A program made the translations under genes and the position numbers. Under the pieces are notes generated by a model, which saw nothing but the letters and a program-made list of their open reading frames with translations, ran no database searches and had not been told where the DNA came from. Of a stretch of DNA of 64,000 nucleotides, positions 1 to 7,672 are shown piece by piece. Numbering within the stretch: the first letter of the stretch is position 1; each line of letters opens with the position of its first letter. The DNA lies in contig DEXE01000006.1 of assembly GCA_002363955.1 (NCBI GenBank), positions 1-64,000 of the forward strand, read 5' to 3'. This DNA comes from Methylophaga sp. UBA3192 (GTDB taxonomy: Bacteria > Pseudomonadota > Gammaproteobacteria > Nitrosococcales > Methylophagaceae).

Positions 1-428
1 ATCAGACCGGCAGTCATTTCCACCACGAACAGAAGTGCATTGATGCCGAGCAACCAGCGCAGGGTCCCGGATTCTTGCTTAGCAGAAGCTGCCGAAAACT
101 CGGCGGCCTTGATGGTCTCCGGATTTGCAGCGACGGTTTCCTGAAGCGAGGCGCCTAGCCCCAAGGTCTTCAGTTTCGAGGTGACGGGCTCGACCTCGCC
201 GTCATGCACGACCTTCAGCCGGCGGTTCGACAAGTCGAAGGACAGCGCCCGAATCTCCTCAAAGCCGTTCAGGGCTAGGCGAATCATTCGTTCTTCTGAT
301 GGACAGTCCATCTTCGGCACGGCATAAACACTGACCCATCTCCCTGGCGCCTCGGAGGAGGCCTGTATATCGGTATCCGCTGCGGACGTTGCATCACCGC
401 CACAGGCGCCACCACAGGATTTGCTCAT
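1..428 (-). CDS. Cation transporter with N-terminal HMA-like domain (CDF type), 3' end outside window
   Basis: Minus-strand gene whose first 142 codons lie in the window; the start codon is at 428-426. The protein begins MSKSCGGACGG, a Cys/Gly-rich metal-binding start. A ferredoxin-like HMA domain follows (about residues 32-95) with the motif MDCPSEE, and the first membrane helix (TLRWLLGINALLFVVEMTAGL) is cut by the window edge. Proteins with this layout are cation diffusion facilitators paired with cadR on mobile elements; they export divalent ions such as Cd, Zn or Pb. The gene diverges from cadR and has a MerR-type promoter facing it. That it is a CDF transporter rather than another HMA protein is inferred from the N-terminal half only. 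Confidence 0.75.
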   Translation of the reverse strand, partial: MSKSCGGACGGDATSAADTDIQASSEAPGRWVSVYAVPKMDCPSEERMIRLALNGFEEIRALSFDLSNRRLKVVHDGEVEPVTSKLKTLGLGASLQETVAANPETIKAAEFSAASAKQESGTLRWLLGINALLFVVEMTAGL

Positions 429-461
429 GATACGACTCCACTTGAACAATGTTGTGGTACC

Positions 462-492
462 ATTTAAAACTATAAAGCTACTATAAGGTCAA
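462..492 (-). promoter_or_regulatory. MerR-type promoter of the cation transporter (CadR operator)
   Basis: Read on the minus strand, -35 TTGACC (492-487) is followed by a 19-bp spacer and -10 TTAAAT (467-462). The over-long spacer, with repeated TATAGT blocks in it, is the hallmark of promoters that MerR-family regulators untwist when metal is bound. It lies between the divergent transporter and cadR. Base positions are read directly; CadR binding is inferred. Confidence 0.8.
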
Positions 493-523
493 TAGAGTAA
501 AGAATCCGTTGGGGAGGAGGCTG

Positions 524-931
524 ATGCGCATTGGTCAGTTGGCGCAGTTGGTAGGGGTCGAAACACAGACGATCCGCTTCTATGAACAGCAGGGCTTGTT
601 GCCGCCGCCTGATCGGCAGGACAACGGTTACCGTGTCTATACCGAGAAGCATGGTGAGGGGCTGGCCTTCATCCGTCGCTGCAGAATCCTAGGCCTGTCA
701 CTGGCTGAGATTCACGAACTACAGAGCTATCAGGACGACCCTCATCAGCCTTGTACCGCCGTCAACGCCTTGCTCGATGATCACATCTCTCATGTGCGGT
801 CGCAGATAACCGCTCTGCAAGCGCTTGAGAAACAACTCGTTTCACTGAGAGCGAGTTGCAACGATGACCGGGAAGTTGAGGCGTGTGGGGTTCTTGCTGG
901 AATTAGCGAAGGAAACATGCACCAGCAGTAG
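524..931 (+). CDS. cadR: MerR-family Cd/Pb/Zn-responsive regulator CadR
   Basis: A 135-residue regulator. The ATG at 524 is chosen because GGGGAGGAGG (511-520) sits just upstream; a TTG 15 bases earlier overlaps that ribosome site. The winged helix is at residues 1-70 (MRIGQLAQLVGVETQTIRFY) and the dimer helix follows. Cys77 (HQPCTAV), Cys112 and Cys121 (C-x8-C) match the three-cysteine site of CadR/PbrR proteins, which bind soft divalent ions. The protein ends in MHQQ, a short version of the His-rich CadR tail. It would repress and, with metal, activate the divergent transporter. Confidence 0.92.
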   Translation: MRIGQLAQLVGVETQTIRFYEQQGLLPPPDRQDNGYRVYTEKHGEGLAFIRRCRILGLSLAEIHELQSYQDDPHQPCTAVNALLDDHISHVRSQITALQALEKQLVSLRASCNDDREVEACGVLAGISEGNMHQQ

Positions 932-1123
932 GTGAAGCATCAACCAGATAATCCGATGAGATGCCGGTCTGTCTCACTCTCATGCAAAGGTAAGATCAAC
1001 CATTTAATCCGCTTACCCTGAATAATAAGTGTATTAGGAAAGCTTACTGTCGCTGGGAATAACAAAAAAAGAATCGAAACCATTACTGCGCTGGTGAGTA
1101 CTTCTTTTAGGTTTTGCTTTTTA

Positions 1124-1306
1124 TTATTGAATGACTTCCCAACCGTCATCACTCTCAACAAGTCGAATGCTGGAGGCTGCTGATTGCTCTCCAGTGAACT
1201 CAGAAAATGATGTTACTTTTACGTCACAGACAAAACCCGAAGACTCAGAGGCTGCTTTACAGCTCAGTTTTTCAACATCCCGAATCTCTACTTCATATTG
1301 AGCCAT
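1124..1306 (-). CDS. Small hypothetical protein or C-terminal gene remnant
   Basis: A 60-codon minus-strand frame beginning MAQYEVEIRDVEKLSCKAAS and ending DDGWEVIQ. It has alternating beta-like polarity and two cysteines (LSC...FVCDV) that could form a disulphide, resembling the last domain of a small periplasmic protein. No ribosome binding site lies upstream of the ATG and no signal peptide is present, so it may be the 3' remnant of a longer gene. No function can be given. Confidence 0.3.
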   Translation of the reverse strand: MAQYEVEIRDVEKLSCKAASESSGFVCDVKVTSFSEFTGEQSAASSIRLVESDDGWEVIQ

Positions 1307-1660
1307 TAAATCGCACTAAAGAAAATTTATTTTGATGCGTTAACTCAGATGTACAGCCGTGGTGAGATTAATCTCAAATTAACTGTTGTTTCTCCACAAA
1401 CATAGCAATACCTGATTTAACACAGTCCCGAAGTAAATTATTACTTGCATGAAAGCTCCGTCGCTTAGCTCAACAGACACAGTCATAAATTTAATAAGAA
1501 TTTAATGTGTGAGGACTAGTAGTTCGGTGTTGGGGAATACACAAATACCACCTGTATATCCTAATAAACAAAAACCACATATAAAAACGACTATTAACTT
1601 AAATATTTTATCTGGCGGAGTCTGCCTCCTAGATAGTTCTGACTCTGAGTACGTTTCATC
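1307..1660. other. Non-coding stretch
   Basis: AT-rich sequence between the small ORF and the czcA scrap. I see no ORF with a ribosome site, no tRNA and no convincing hairpin. It is probably decayed mobile-element sequence. Confidence 0.4.
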
Positions 1661-1661
1661 C

Positions 1662-1904
1662 GCAGCAGTTGCACAGATTAGTGGCGCTAAAGATGTGCGC
1701 ATGGAACAAGTGACCAGTTTGCCGATGTTATCAATTAATCCGCAGCGAGAACATCTGACCCTGCTGGGACTGGACATTGCAACCTTACAAAATGCCTAGC
1801 AAATGGTCATTGGCGGTCAGGATCTGAGGCTGATTTATGAGGGCGATAAACTCTTCCGGCTGGTGATGCGGCTCGATAAACAATTACGCCGAGATGTTGA
1901 TTCA
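1662..1904 (+). pseudogene. Fragment of a CzcA/CusA-type RND metal efflux pump
   Basis: Plus-strand reading (frame of 1662) gives about 80 residues: AAVAQISGAKDVRMEQV, then a stop TAG at 1797-1799, then QMVIGGQDLRLIYEGDKLFRLVMRLDKQLRRD. This aligns by eye to the periplasmic pore/docking segment of heavy-metal RND pumps (usual pattern: GA.DV..EQV.GLP, then IGG....VFEGDRRF.LVVRL). Everything before and after this segment is missing. It is a dead scrap left by rearrangement. Confidence 0.75.
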
Positions 1905-1911
1905 CATTCTT

Positions 1912-3189
1912 CTAACTTTGCTGCAAAAGTAGAGGTGCAAATCCACCACCCGGTGTACGTAAGTTGGTAGCTTGACCTCGATAAAGTCTTGCTGCAGCAA
2001 GTAATAACTCCCCTCGGTAGGTATACAATCGCACATCAACCTTAAGCATTTCACGTTCGTTATCAACCATCACAACACGTTCTGAGGGTGGCACATAGGC
2101 CTGTGCAACATAATCACTTTCAAGAATACGTGCAAATGTGCTTTTGGTCAGCTTGCTGCCGCGATAGACACCCTTGCTGCCATGACCTGCCACCGGTTTA
2201 AAAAACCACTGCCGCCGTTGTTGCCAGAGTGATTGCTCATCATGGGCGGTAACCTGAATGGTGTGGGGAATACCCTTTTTTAAAAGTTCAGCATTTTCAG
2301 TACTTAACCCCCAATCTAGTAGAGTCTGCTGATCTGACATTAAGGCCAAGTTTCGCTTATCAGCAAATAGGGCGTGTGTATAAGGATTCGGGGTGATAAC
2401 TGCGCCACATTCTAACCAAGCAAAACGCAAAGCAGCATGTTCAGGTGCATCTAGTCCAAAGTCGACCAGACGGTTGTAAACCAAATCGATTTTCTGGTTA
2501 TCACCATACAAGACTCCTGATTCGTATTTGAGATCCGTTGGTGAAAGTATGACGGCATCAATGCCATGTTGGATGAATAGCTGTTGCGCGAGTTTGAACT
2601 CCGGATAGAGATGTTGTTCTTCCGGTGCATCGTCGATGATTGCAATTCGCTCAGGTTGTCCGCTACCTCTCTGGGCCCGCCATTCACTTATAAATTGCGC
2701 AATGACTGCTTCATCGAAATCTTTTGCCCAAGACGCCTGTGTATTGCCGCTACAACATTTTAGTTGGGCGCGAGTCAGGATGGCATTAAGAAAAGCGCCA
2801 CCGGCATTGGTATTGATTTCGATAAGACGAGGACCATCCTCACTGAGGTGGAAATCATAGCCCATAAAAGCGCCTACTGGACCGGGATTATGCCGTGCAC
2901 TCTCAGGTGCCCAAGACATGATCTGTTGCTGATATTCTGCAAGTGAAGCAGCGGATTCGATTGCCTTAACAATCGCCTGCATTTGTTCAAGATCAGAACT
3001 TGGAACAAAAATCGCGGCATTTGAGAAGAATTGGCGCATGCCCGAAGTAGACAGGATGCCTTCAGCGTTATCACCCAATTGGTTGTTGAGATCGCGAATA
3101 ATCGCTGACCAATCTAGAGTAACGCAGGTACAGTGATGGTTTAGCCGTTGTGATCTTGTCTGCTCTTGAGAACTATCGATTTTTTTCAT
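1912..3189 (-). CDS. ATP-grasp-like protein of unknown substrate
   Basis: Encodes 425 residues from ATG 3189-3187, chosen because AGGAGA lies 6 bases upstream; a longer frame from 3228 has no ribosome site. Visible motifs are GAFMGYDFHLSEDGPRLIEINTNAGG (acidic-Asn pair, about residue 115), LVYNRLVDFG (about 225), and a glycine-rich loop FFKPVAGHGSKGVYRG (about 335) followed by DVRLYTYRGELLLAAARLYRGQATN. This KP-loop and ExN arrangement resembles ATP-grasp ligases, including circularly permuted glutathionylspermidine-synthetase-like forms. It has no signal peptide, so it is cytosolic. Among metal-resistance genes it could make a peptide or thiol ligand, but the substrate is unknown. Confidence 0.6.
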   Translation of the reverse strand: MKKIDSSQEQTRSQRLNHHCTCVTLDWSAIIRDLNNQLGDNAEGILSTSGMRQFFSNAAIFVPSSDLEQMQAIVKAIESAASLAEYQQQIMSWAPESARHNPGPVGAFMGYDFHLSEDGPRLIEINTNAGGAFLNAILTRAQLKCCSGNTQASWAKDFDEAVIAQFISEWRAQRGSGQPERIAIIDDAPEEQHLYPEFKLAQQLFIQHGIDAVILSPTDLKYESGVLYGDNQKIDLVYNRLVDFGLDAPEHAALRFAWLECGAVITPNPYTHALFADKRNLALMSDQQTLLDWGLSTENAELLKKGIPHTIQVTAHDEQSLWQQRRQWFFKPVAGHGSKGVYRGSKLTKSTFARILESDYVAQAYVPPSERVVMVDNEREMLKVDVRLYTYRGELLLAAARLYRGQATNLRTPGGGFAPLLLQQS

Positions 3190-3721
3190 TGATTCTCCTC
3201 TGTCGGAAAACGTTATATTAATGTCCAACGGTTAACTTTAAATCATAGGTGTTTAGTTTGATTAGTGACCGTTATTGCAATCTTTACCAGCCTGCTTAAA
3301 GCCCCTTTGTTGGACGTCCTCTATAGTTAAACAGGATGAACATTCTGCCTGAGGCTTACATAATCCTTGTAATAAGCAAAGGAAATCGTGAACACAAAAG
3401 AATAATTAACAAAGGCAGGTAGGGCAGAATATAGTTCGTATGCTCTACAAACGGTAAAAAAAAGGATTACATAAGGATTAGGTTTTTGTAATGTTTAGGT
3501 CATCAAGGTGACAGAATCGTCCGTTAGTCTTCAAAGTAGGTTGATTTAATAGTTGAGCCAACGCTGGTCAAGCGGAAATCAAATTTAATTTATCGTGATG
3601 TTGGCTCATCCAATTAAATGTAGCTTAAGAGGCAATGACAAGATTTAACTATGTGTTGCCGCTAATAATTTTTGCTTTAATCAAGTTATTCATACTTTTA
3701 ATACTATTTAGGACTAACTTT
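3190..3721. other. Intergenic region with cop-box-like sites and a distant inverted repeat
   Basis: About 530 bases without a supported gene. TTACA-N6-TTGTAAT is at 3356-3373. A direct pair GGATTACATAAGGATTAGG is followed by TTTTTGTAATG near 3470-3495. These resemble half-sites of copper two-component operators seen elsewhere in the window. A perfect 9-bp inverted repeat, TGAGCCAAC (3554-3562) and GTTGGCTCA (3600-3608), lies just before the Met/His-rich gene. Function is inferred only. Confidence 0.35.
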
Positions 3722-4000
3722 ATGAAATTTCAAACCTTGCCATATTTTGTTGCGTTGCCAGCATTAATGTTGGCTCTATCTGCTCAAGCTCATAACCCTG
3801 AAGAGCATATTAACAAAGGAGAAGCACCTAACTGTGCAGCTATGAAAGATATGGATCATTCTAAAATGGATATGAAGGATCCAGTCATGCAAGCCATGAT
3901 GCAGAAATGTATGCCTAAAGATGAAGTAATGTCTAAAGATGGTGATGCTGGCCATGATATGGAAGCAGGTGTTAAAAAACCTTCTGAGCATCAACATTAA
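3722..4000 (+). CDS. Exported Met/His-rich small protein (putative copper-binding)
   Basis: A 92-residue protein from ATG 3722, preceded by TTTAGGA at 3707-3713; an upstream in-frame ATG at 3635 would add an unlikely hydrophobic extension. MKFQTLPYFVALPALMLALSAQA is a clear signal peptide. The mature part has MKDMDHSKMDMKDPVMQAMMQKCM and an ASP/His-rich end (SEHQH). Met/His clusters of this kind bind Cu(I)/Cu(II) in the periplasm. It sits directly upstream of a copB remnant, and a similar Met/His region forms the N-terminus of the intact CopB at 23.5 kb. It could therefore be a complete small gene or the detached front of an ancestral CopB. Confidence 0.7.
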   Translation: MKFQTLPYFVALPALMLALSAQAHNPEEHINKGEAPNCAAMKDMDHSKMDMKDPVMQAMMQKCMPKDEVMSKDGDAGHDMEAGVKKPSEHQH

Positions 4001-4005
4001 TTTCA

Positions 4006-4323
4006 GATATCATTAATGAAGATGGCGACATAGCAGCATCACTTGAAGCCGAATACGACATTCGCCTCAGTCAAGTTTCGTACTTACAGCCACGCTTGGA
4101 AGTTTCTGCTGGACTCACAGATGCCCAAGCGTTCGATCGCCCCAGTGGATTCAACGATGTTCGAATAGGACTGCGTTATCGCTATGAAATCTCTAGAGAG
4201 TTTGCACCTTACATAGGTGTTTATTGGAGCCGGGCCTTAGGTCAAAAGGCTAATCAAATCTCTGATGAAGGGGGCGATAAAATCGAAACAGGTTTTGTTG
4301 CCGGGGTTCGGATGTGGTTTTAA
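4006..4323 (+). pseudogene. 3' remnant of copB (copper resistance outer-membrane protein)
   Basis: An open reading runs from about 4006 to a TAA at 4321. It gives DGDIAASLEAEYDIRLSQ, then LQPRLEVSAGLTDA, RIGLRYRYEISREFAPYIGV and a terminal GVRMWF. This is the C-terminal beta-barrel of CopB; compare the intact gene at 23490, which ends LRYEFSRQFAPYIGV...GVQFWF. The terminal aromatic residue is typical of outer-membrane proteins. The front two thirds of copB are missing and no start codon or ribosome site is present. Confidence 0.85.
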
Positions 4324-4363
4324 CTAGAGTAACAAAATTAGTAAAACTGAAGAGGGAGAGTAA

Positions 4364-5689
4364 ATGACTAACAATGACGACAGAACAACGCATTATAAGG
4401 AGGGAAGCCTCACTTTAGCGGGAACAGTTATGCTCGGTACCGGTGTGATGATTGGTGCTGGTATCTTTGCGCTTACCGGGCAAATGGCGCAGATGACAGG
4501 TGTTTTATTTCCTTTAGCGTTTCTAGCCGCCGCAGTAATCGTTAGTTTTAGTGCCTATTCATACATCAAAATTTCTAACGCTTATCCCTCTGCAGGCGGC
4601 ATTGGCATGTATTTGCATAAAGCTTATGGTAACCGGTTGCCAACGGCTTTTAATGCTTTGCTGATGTATTTTTCAATGGTGATCGCCCAGAGCTTTCTCG
4701 CGCGCACATTTGGTTCATACACCATGCAACTTTTCGGTGGGGATCAAAGCGGCATTATGGTGCCTTTGCTTGGTGTCTCGCTCATTTTGGCCGCTTTTAT
4801 AATTAACCTTTTAGGTAATCAATTGATTCAGGGGGTGGCCTCGTTCATTGGTATTTTGAAAATTCTGGGCATTCTCATTTTTGGATTGGTAGGTGTTTGG
4901 ATCGCCGACAGTATCTCTGTCGACTTTACAAGCCCAGGAGAAGCAGGAACCTTCGGCAACTTCCTCGGTGCAACGGCACTGGGGATACTGGCCTTTAAGG
5001 GGTTTACCACTATTACTAACAGTGGTTCTGAAGTAAAAGATCCTAAACGTAACGTAGGTCGCGCAATTGTTATTTCTATCGCGGCCTGTGTGGTCATTTA
5101 TGGCTTGGTCGGTTTTGCTGTGGCGAGTAATTTATCGTTGGCAGAAATCATCAAAACACAAGACTATTCCCTTGCTGCGGCTGCGCGCCCGGCATTGGGT
5201 GAATATGGTGTGTGGTTTACGGTTGCTATTGCCATGATGGCGACTGCTGGCGGTATTCTGGCCAGCATTTTTGCCGTTTCAAGAATGCTGGCAATGTTGA
5301 CGGAAATGAAACTGGTTCCGCATCGACATTTCGGTATGCCGGGTAGTATTCAAAAGCATACATTGGTCTACACGGTCGTTTTAGGACTTATTCTGACGGC
5401 ATTTTTTGATCTGTCTCGAATTGCTGCACTGGGTATCGTGTTTTACCTAATTATGGACATTGCCATTCATTGGGGCGTTCTTCGTTATTTGCGAGAAGAC
5501 ATTAACGCCAATAGATGGGTGCCAACTACCGCGATTATTTTAGATTTGCTCGCGCTAGGGGGCTTTGTCTGGGTAAAACTGAATACTGATCCATTTGTGA
5601 TTGGTGTGGCGGTTGTTACTATGATTATTATCGCAGTTGCTGAGCAAATTTTCCTGAAAAGATCCGCTGAATTACATCATCATCATTAA
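4364..5689 (+). CDS. APC-superfamily amino-acid permease
   Basis: A 441-residue inner-membrane protein with about 12 hydrophobic helices. GAGIFALTGQMAQ at residues 31-43 matches the substrate-backbone loop in helix 1 of APC transporters, and the helix 6-7 region contains AFKGFTTITNSGSEVKDPKRNVGRAI, the family's conserved segment. Length is usual for the family. The start has a good ribosome site (GAGGGAGAG). The tail ends in four natural histidines. The substrate is not predictable. It lies between a copB remnant and a broken small membrane gene, so it is likely cargo of the metal island. Confidence 0.88.
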   Translation: MTNNDDRTTHYKEGSLTLAGTVMLGTGVMIGAGIFALTGQMAQMTGVLFPLAFLAAAVIVSFSAYSYIKISNAYPSAGGIGMYLHKAYGNRLPTAFNALLMYFSMVIAQSFLARTFGSYTMQLFGGDQSGIMVPLLGVSLILAAFIINLLGNQLIQGVASFIGILKILGILIFGLVGVWIADSISVDFTSPGEAGTFGNFLGATALGILAFKGFTTITNSGSEVKDPKRNVGRAIVISIAACVVIYGLVGFAVASNLSLAEIIKTQDYSLAAAARPALGEYGVWFTVAIAMMATAGGILASIFAVSRMLAMLTEMKLVPHRHFGMPGSIQKHTLVYTVVLGLILTAFFDLSRIAALGIVFYLIMDIAIHWGVLRYLREDINANRWVPTTAIILDLLALGGFVWVKLNTDPFVIGVAVVTMIIIAVAEQIFLKRSAELHHHH

Positions 5690-5718
5690 TTACAATATTT
5701 TACGTGGAGGGCAGTACC

Positions 5719-5913
5719 ATGATGACTGATAATATTTTTGGTAACACCATGTGCGCATGACATTGGTAGTGGATGCTGGTGTTTGCCATTGTCGTTGTTA
5801 TTCCGGTTTGGCGTTTTTGTCAGCGTACAGAGTGCCCAGGTTGGATGGGAATACTGATATTGATTCCTTTCATTAATCAGGCATTACTGTATTTCATTGC
5901 GTGTACCGATTAG
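5719..5913 (+). pseudogene. Small membrane protein gene interrupted by two stop codons
   Basis: From ATG ATG at 5719 with GTGGAGGG upstream, the frame reads MMTDNIFGNTMCA, then TGA (5758-5760), His-Trp, then TAG (5767-5769). It then continues WMLVFAIVVVIPVWRFCQRT and GWMGILILIPFINQALLYFIA to TAG at 5911. The uninterrupted protein would be a ~60-residue two-helix membrane protein commonly carried on metal islands. Two nonsense codons in nine codons suggest decay. A restart at ATG 5773 is possible but has no ribosome site. Confidence 0.65.
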
Positions 5914-6084
5914 CCAGTAGAAAAAAGATTGAGATAAAGGCAGCCGAACACTGGTATGTTCACCATCAGGATTTATTGAGGGTCTAAGCTTATGGTCATC
6001 TTCAGTAGACATAAGTGCTGGTATTTTTGCTGTGACTAACAATCTTTTCTAGCGTTTCATATCTAATAGAAGAGCGAGGTTCTG

Positions 6085-6573
6085 ATGTTTCCGTCAAAAA
6101 ATTGTCCTGTTTGTGAAATGTCCGTCGCAGATAACAAATTATCTGTAAATTTCCGTGGCATTGATCTTTGGTTTTGTTCTCAACAATGTCAGGACAGATT
6201 CAACCAACGGCCAAGCTTATACATTGGTGATCCCAAGCATGGTAAATCAGTCAAGCAACATGGTGTAAGGGTTAATAAACAGAGACTTATTAAGCTTGAA
6301 CTGCCTGACAATGAGGAGTTAAAAATTAAATTGATTAATGGTTTAAATTCATTGATGGGGGTGACGCAAGCTAAAATTAATCAAAAAGTGCTTGAAATTG
6401 AATACGATTTGGTTCAAATATCACTTGATGAAATTGAGCATTATATTTTGGCCTCGGGGGTAGATATGGAGCAGTCGTGGCTTGATAAGGTTCACGATGC
6501 TCTCCTTCATCTCAGTGAGGAAGGTGAATTGGGTAATCTCGGACACCCCTATAAAGACGATAGCAGTCATTAA
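6085..6573 (+). CDS. YHS-domain metal-binding protein
   Basis: A 162-residue cytosolic protein. Residues 1-50 form a YHS/TRASH-type treble-clef: CPVCEMSV, then FRGIDLWFCSQQCQDRF, giving four cysteines for a metal ion. Residues 60-140 look like a degenerate HMA (beta-alpha-beta) fold without a CxxC motif (INGLNSLMGVTQAKINQKVLEIEYDL). YHS domains occur alone or fused to copper P-type ATPases and help sense or deliver metal. The start has GAGCGAGG upstream. The gene converges on a truncated membrane gene, with the two stop codons overlapping. Confidence 0.75.
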   Translation: MFPSKNCPVCEMSVADNKLSVNFRGIDLWFCSQQCQDRFNQRPSLYIGDPKHGKSVKQHGVRVNKQRLIKLELPDNEELKIKLINGLNSLMGVTQAKINQKVLEIEYDLVQISLDEIEHYILASGVDMEQSWLDKVHDALLHLSEEGELGNLGHPYKDDSSH

Positions 6574-6830
6574 TTAAATCTGACTTGGTTTTTCCAAGTC
6601 AAATGTTCATAAATGCCCGTCCAGTAATATCCAAAACTGGCTGCAAAAAGTAACTCTTCCAAGGGTATACCAATAAGAAACAGGCCACTCAGTGCATCCA
6701 GGTTCCATACACGTTCGATGTATCCCGGTGCAATGCTTTCAAGACCAAGGACAAAAATCGCGTAATAAACAAGAAATAGAACGCTTCCCCAAAAACTCTT
6801 GAGTGCAGGGGGGCCAGCATCGTGAAGTTC
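6570..6830 (-). pseudogene. 5'-truncated membrane protein, lycopene-cyclase-domain type
   Basis: Minus-strand frame ending in TAA at 6572-6570. It reads WGSVLFLVYYAIFVLGLES, then GIPLEELLFAASFGYYWTG and IYEHLTWKNQ. The PLEE-LLFA-YW-G-YEH pattern is the conserved end of small polytopic proteins with a lycopene-cyclase-like domain. Upstream membrane helices are missing and no start codon with a ribosome site exists; the frame runs into the 3' end of the neighbouring Met/His-rich gene. I treat it as a deletion remnant. Confidence 0.6.
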
Positions 6831-6852
6831 GGATGCTGGACACCTAAACCAG

Positions 6853-7269
6853 CTATTTCTTGTGAATATGCTTGCGGAGTTTTTTCTCTTCCATCTGATG
6901 TTCTCCCATCTGGTTCATCATCATCTGCATCATATTCATTCGCTCATCCATCATGCTCATGCAGTCTTCCTTGCCTTTGTGTTCCATGGTTTTACCTTTC
7001 ATCTCCCCATGCATCATTTTCATACCTTTTTGCATGGCGGTCATATGTTCCTGCATCATTTGGTGGCGTTTTTCATGGTCCTGTTCTTGTTGAATTCGGT
7101 CCATCAGAGCTTGCATTTCCTGCATATGATCATGCATGGAAGTCATTCCCTTATCCTGCATTTTCATGGTGTTGTCTTGCATTTTGTCATTATGCTGATG
7201 GTCATCCTGGGCGAAAGCTGGCGCGGTAAGGATGGCGGTGATGATGAGTGATCGGGTAAGATTTTTCAT
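6853..7269 (-). CDS. Exported Met/His-rich protein (copper-binding, putative)
   Basis: A 138-residue protein with signal peptide MKNLTRSLIITAILTAPAFA followed by a highly polar, helical, Met/His-rich mature chain (DDHQHNDKMQ, MTSMHDHMQEMQ, MNMMQMMMNQMGEHQM). There are about 25 methionines and a single cysteine. Such proteins buffer Cu(I)/Ag(I) in the periplasm; a Spy-like helical fold is possible. It is last in a minus-strand operon with the DUF2933 protein and the Cu P-type ATPase, separated by about 70 and 50 bases. The start has AGGAGATAAC just upstream. Confidence 0.8.
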   Translation of the reverse strand: MKNLTRSLIITAILTAPAFAQDDHQHNDKMQDNTMKMQDKGMTSMHDHMQEMQALMDRIQQEQDHEKRHQMMQEHMTAMQKGMKMMHGEMKGKTMEHKGKEDCMSMMDERMNMMQMMMNQMGEHQMEEKKLRKHIHKK

Positions 7270-7338
7270 AGTTATCTCCTAGGTTTACTTCAAGGGGAAG
7301 ATTCCCCCCTGGTTTAACGGTTGTGACCTGACATGACA

Positions 7339-7620
7339 CTACAGCCGGTCATTCGTTTTTTTTCGCCCATCTTCCAGACCACGGCGATAGGCTTCTTCCG
7401 CATCTTGGTGTTGATGTTCGTCTTTACTGTTTTCTCCATGATCGCCATGCCCCTTATGCATGAATATATGCATCAGTGGACACAACAAAATAATCAGAAA
7501 TGGAAGATATGGAAGGATGTGGGCACTGTGATCAACGAAAATAAAATAGAGCGCCACTCCAATAAGTATAAGAGTTGCCATACCATGAAGGCTGGTCCAA
7601 AAACCGGGTTTGCTTGCCAT
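7339..7620 (-). CDS. DUF2933 small membrane protein
   Basis: A 93-residue protein with two membrane helices (GMATLILIGVALYFIFVDH and YLPFLIILLCPLMHIFMH), then a His-rich cytosolic or periplasmic end (HKGHGDHG, DEHQHQ) and a charged tail. The helix-H-helix layout with CPLMHIFMHKGHG fits the DUF2933 family, which is typically encoded beside copper ATPases. It lies between the P-type ATPase and the Met/His-rich gene in the same direction, so it is probably co-transcribed. A role in copper handling is inferred from context. Confidence 0.82.
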   Translation of the reverse strand: MASKPGFWTSLHGMATLILIGVALYFIFVDHSAHILPYLPFLIILLCPLMHIFMHKGHGDHGENSKDEHQHQDAEEAYRRGLEDGRKKTNDRL

Positions 7621-7672
7621 CTAGTTTCTCCTATGCCGCCTTATAGACAGCGCTGTTAGATGTATGTCAGGG

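Noticed and set aside
940..1161. 73-codon minus-strand ORF
   Set aside because: No ribosome site, no recognisable domain beyond one hydrophobic stretch, and it overlaps a somewhat better small frame.
5678..5689. C-terminal His tag on the permease
   Set aside because: Four histidines at a natural end; no vector sequence around it.
6862..7251. Long plus-strand ORFs opposite the Met/His-rich gene
   Set aside because: They are antisense reflections of a Met/His-rich codon pattern (ATG/CAT read as CAT/ATG); no ribosome site or plausible protein.
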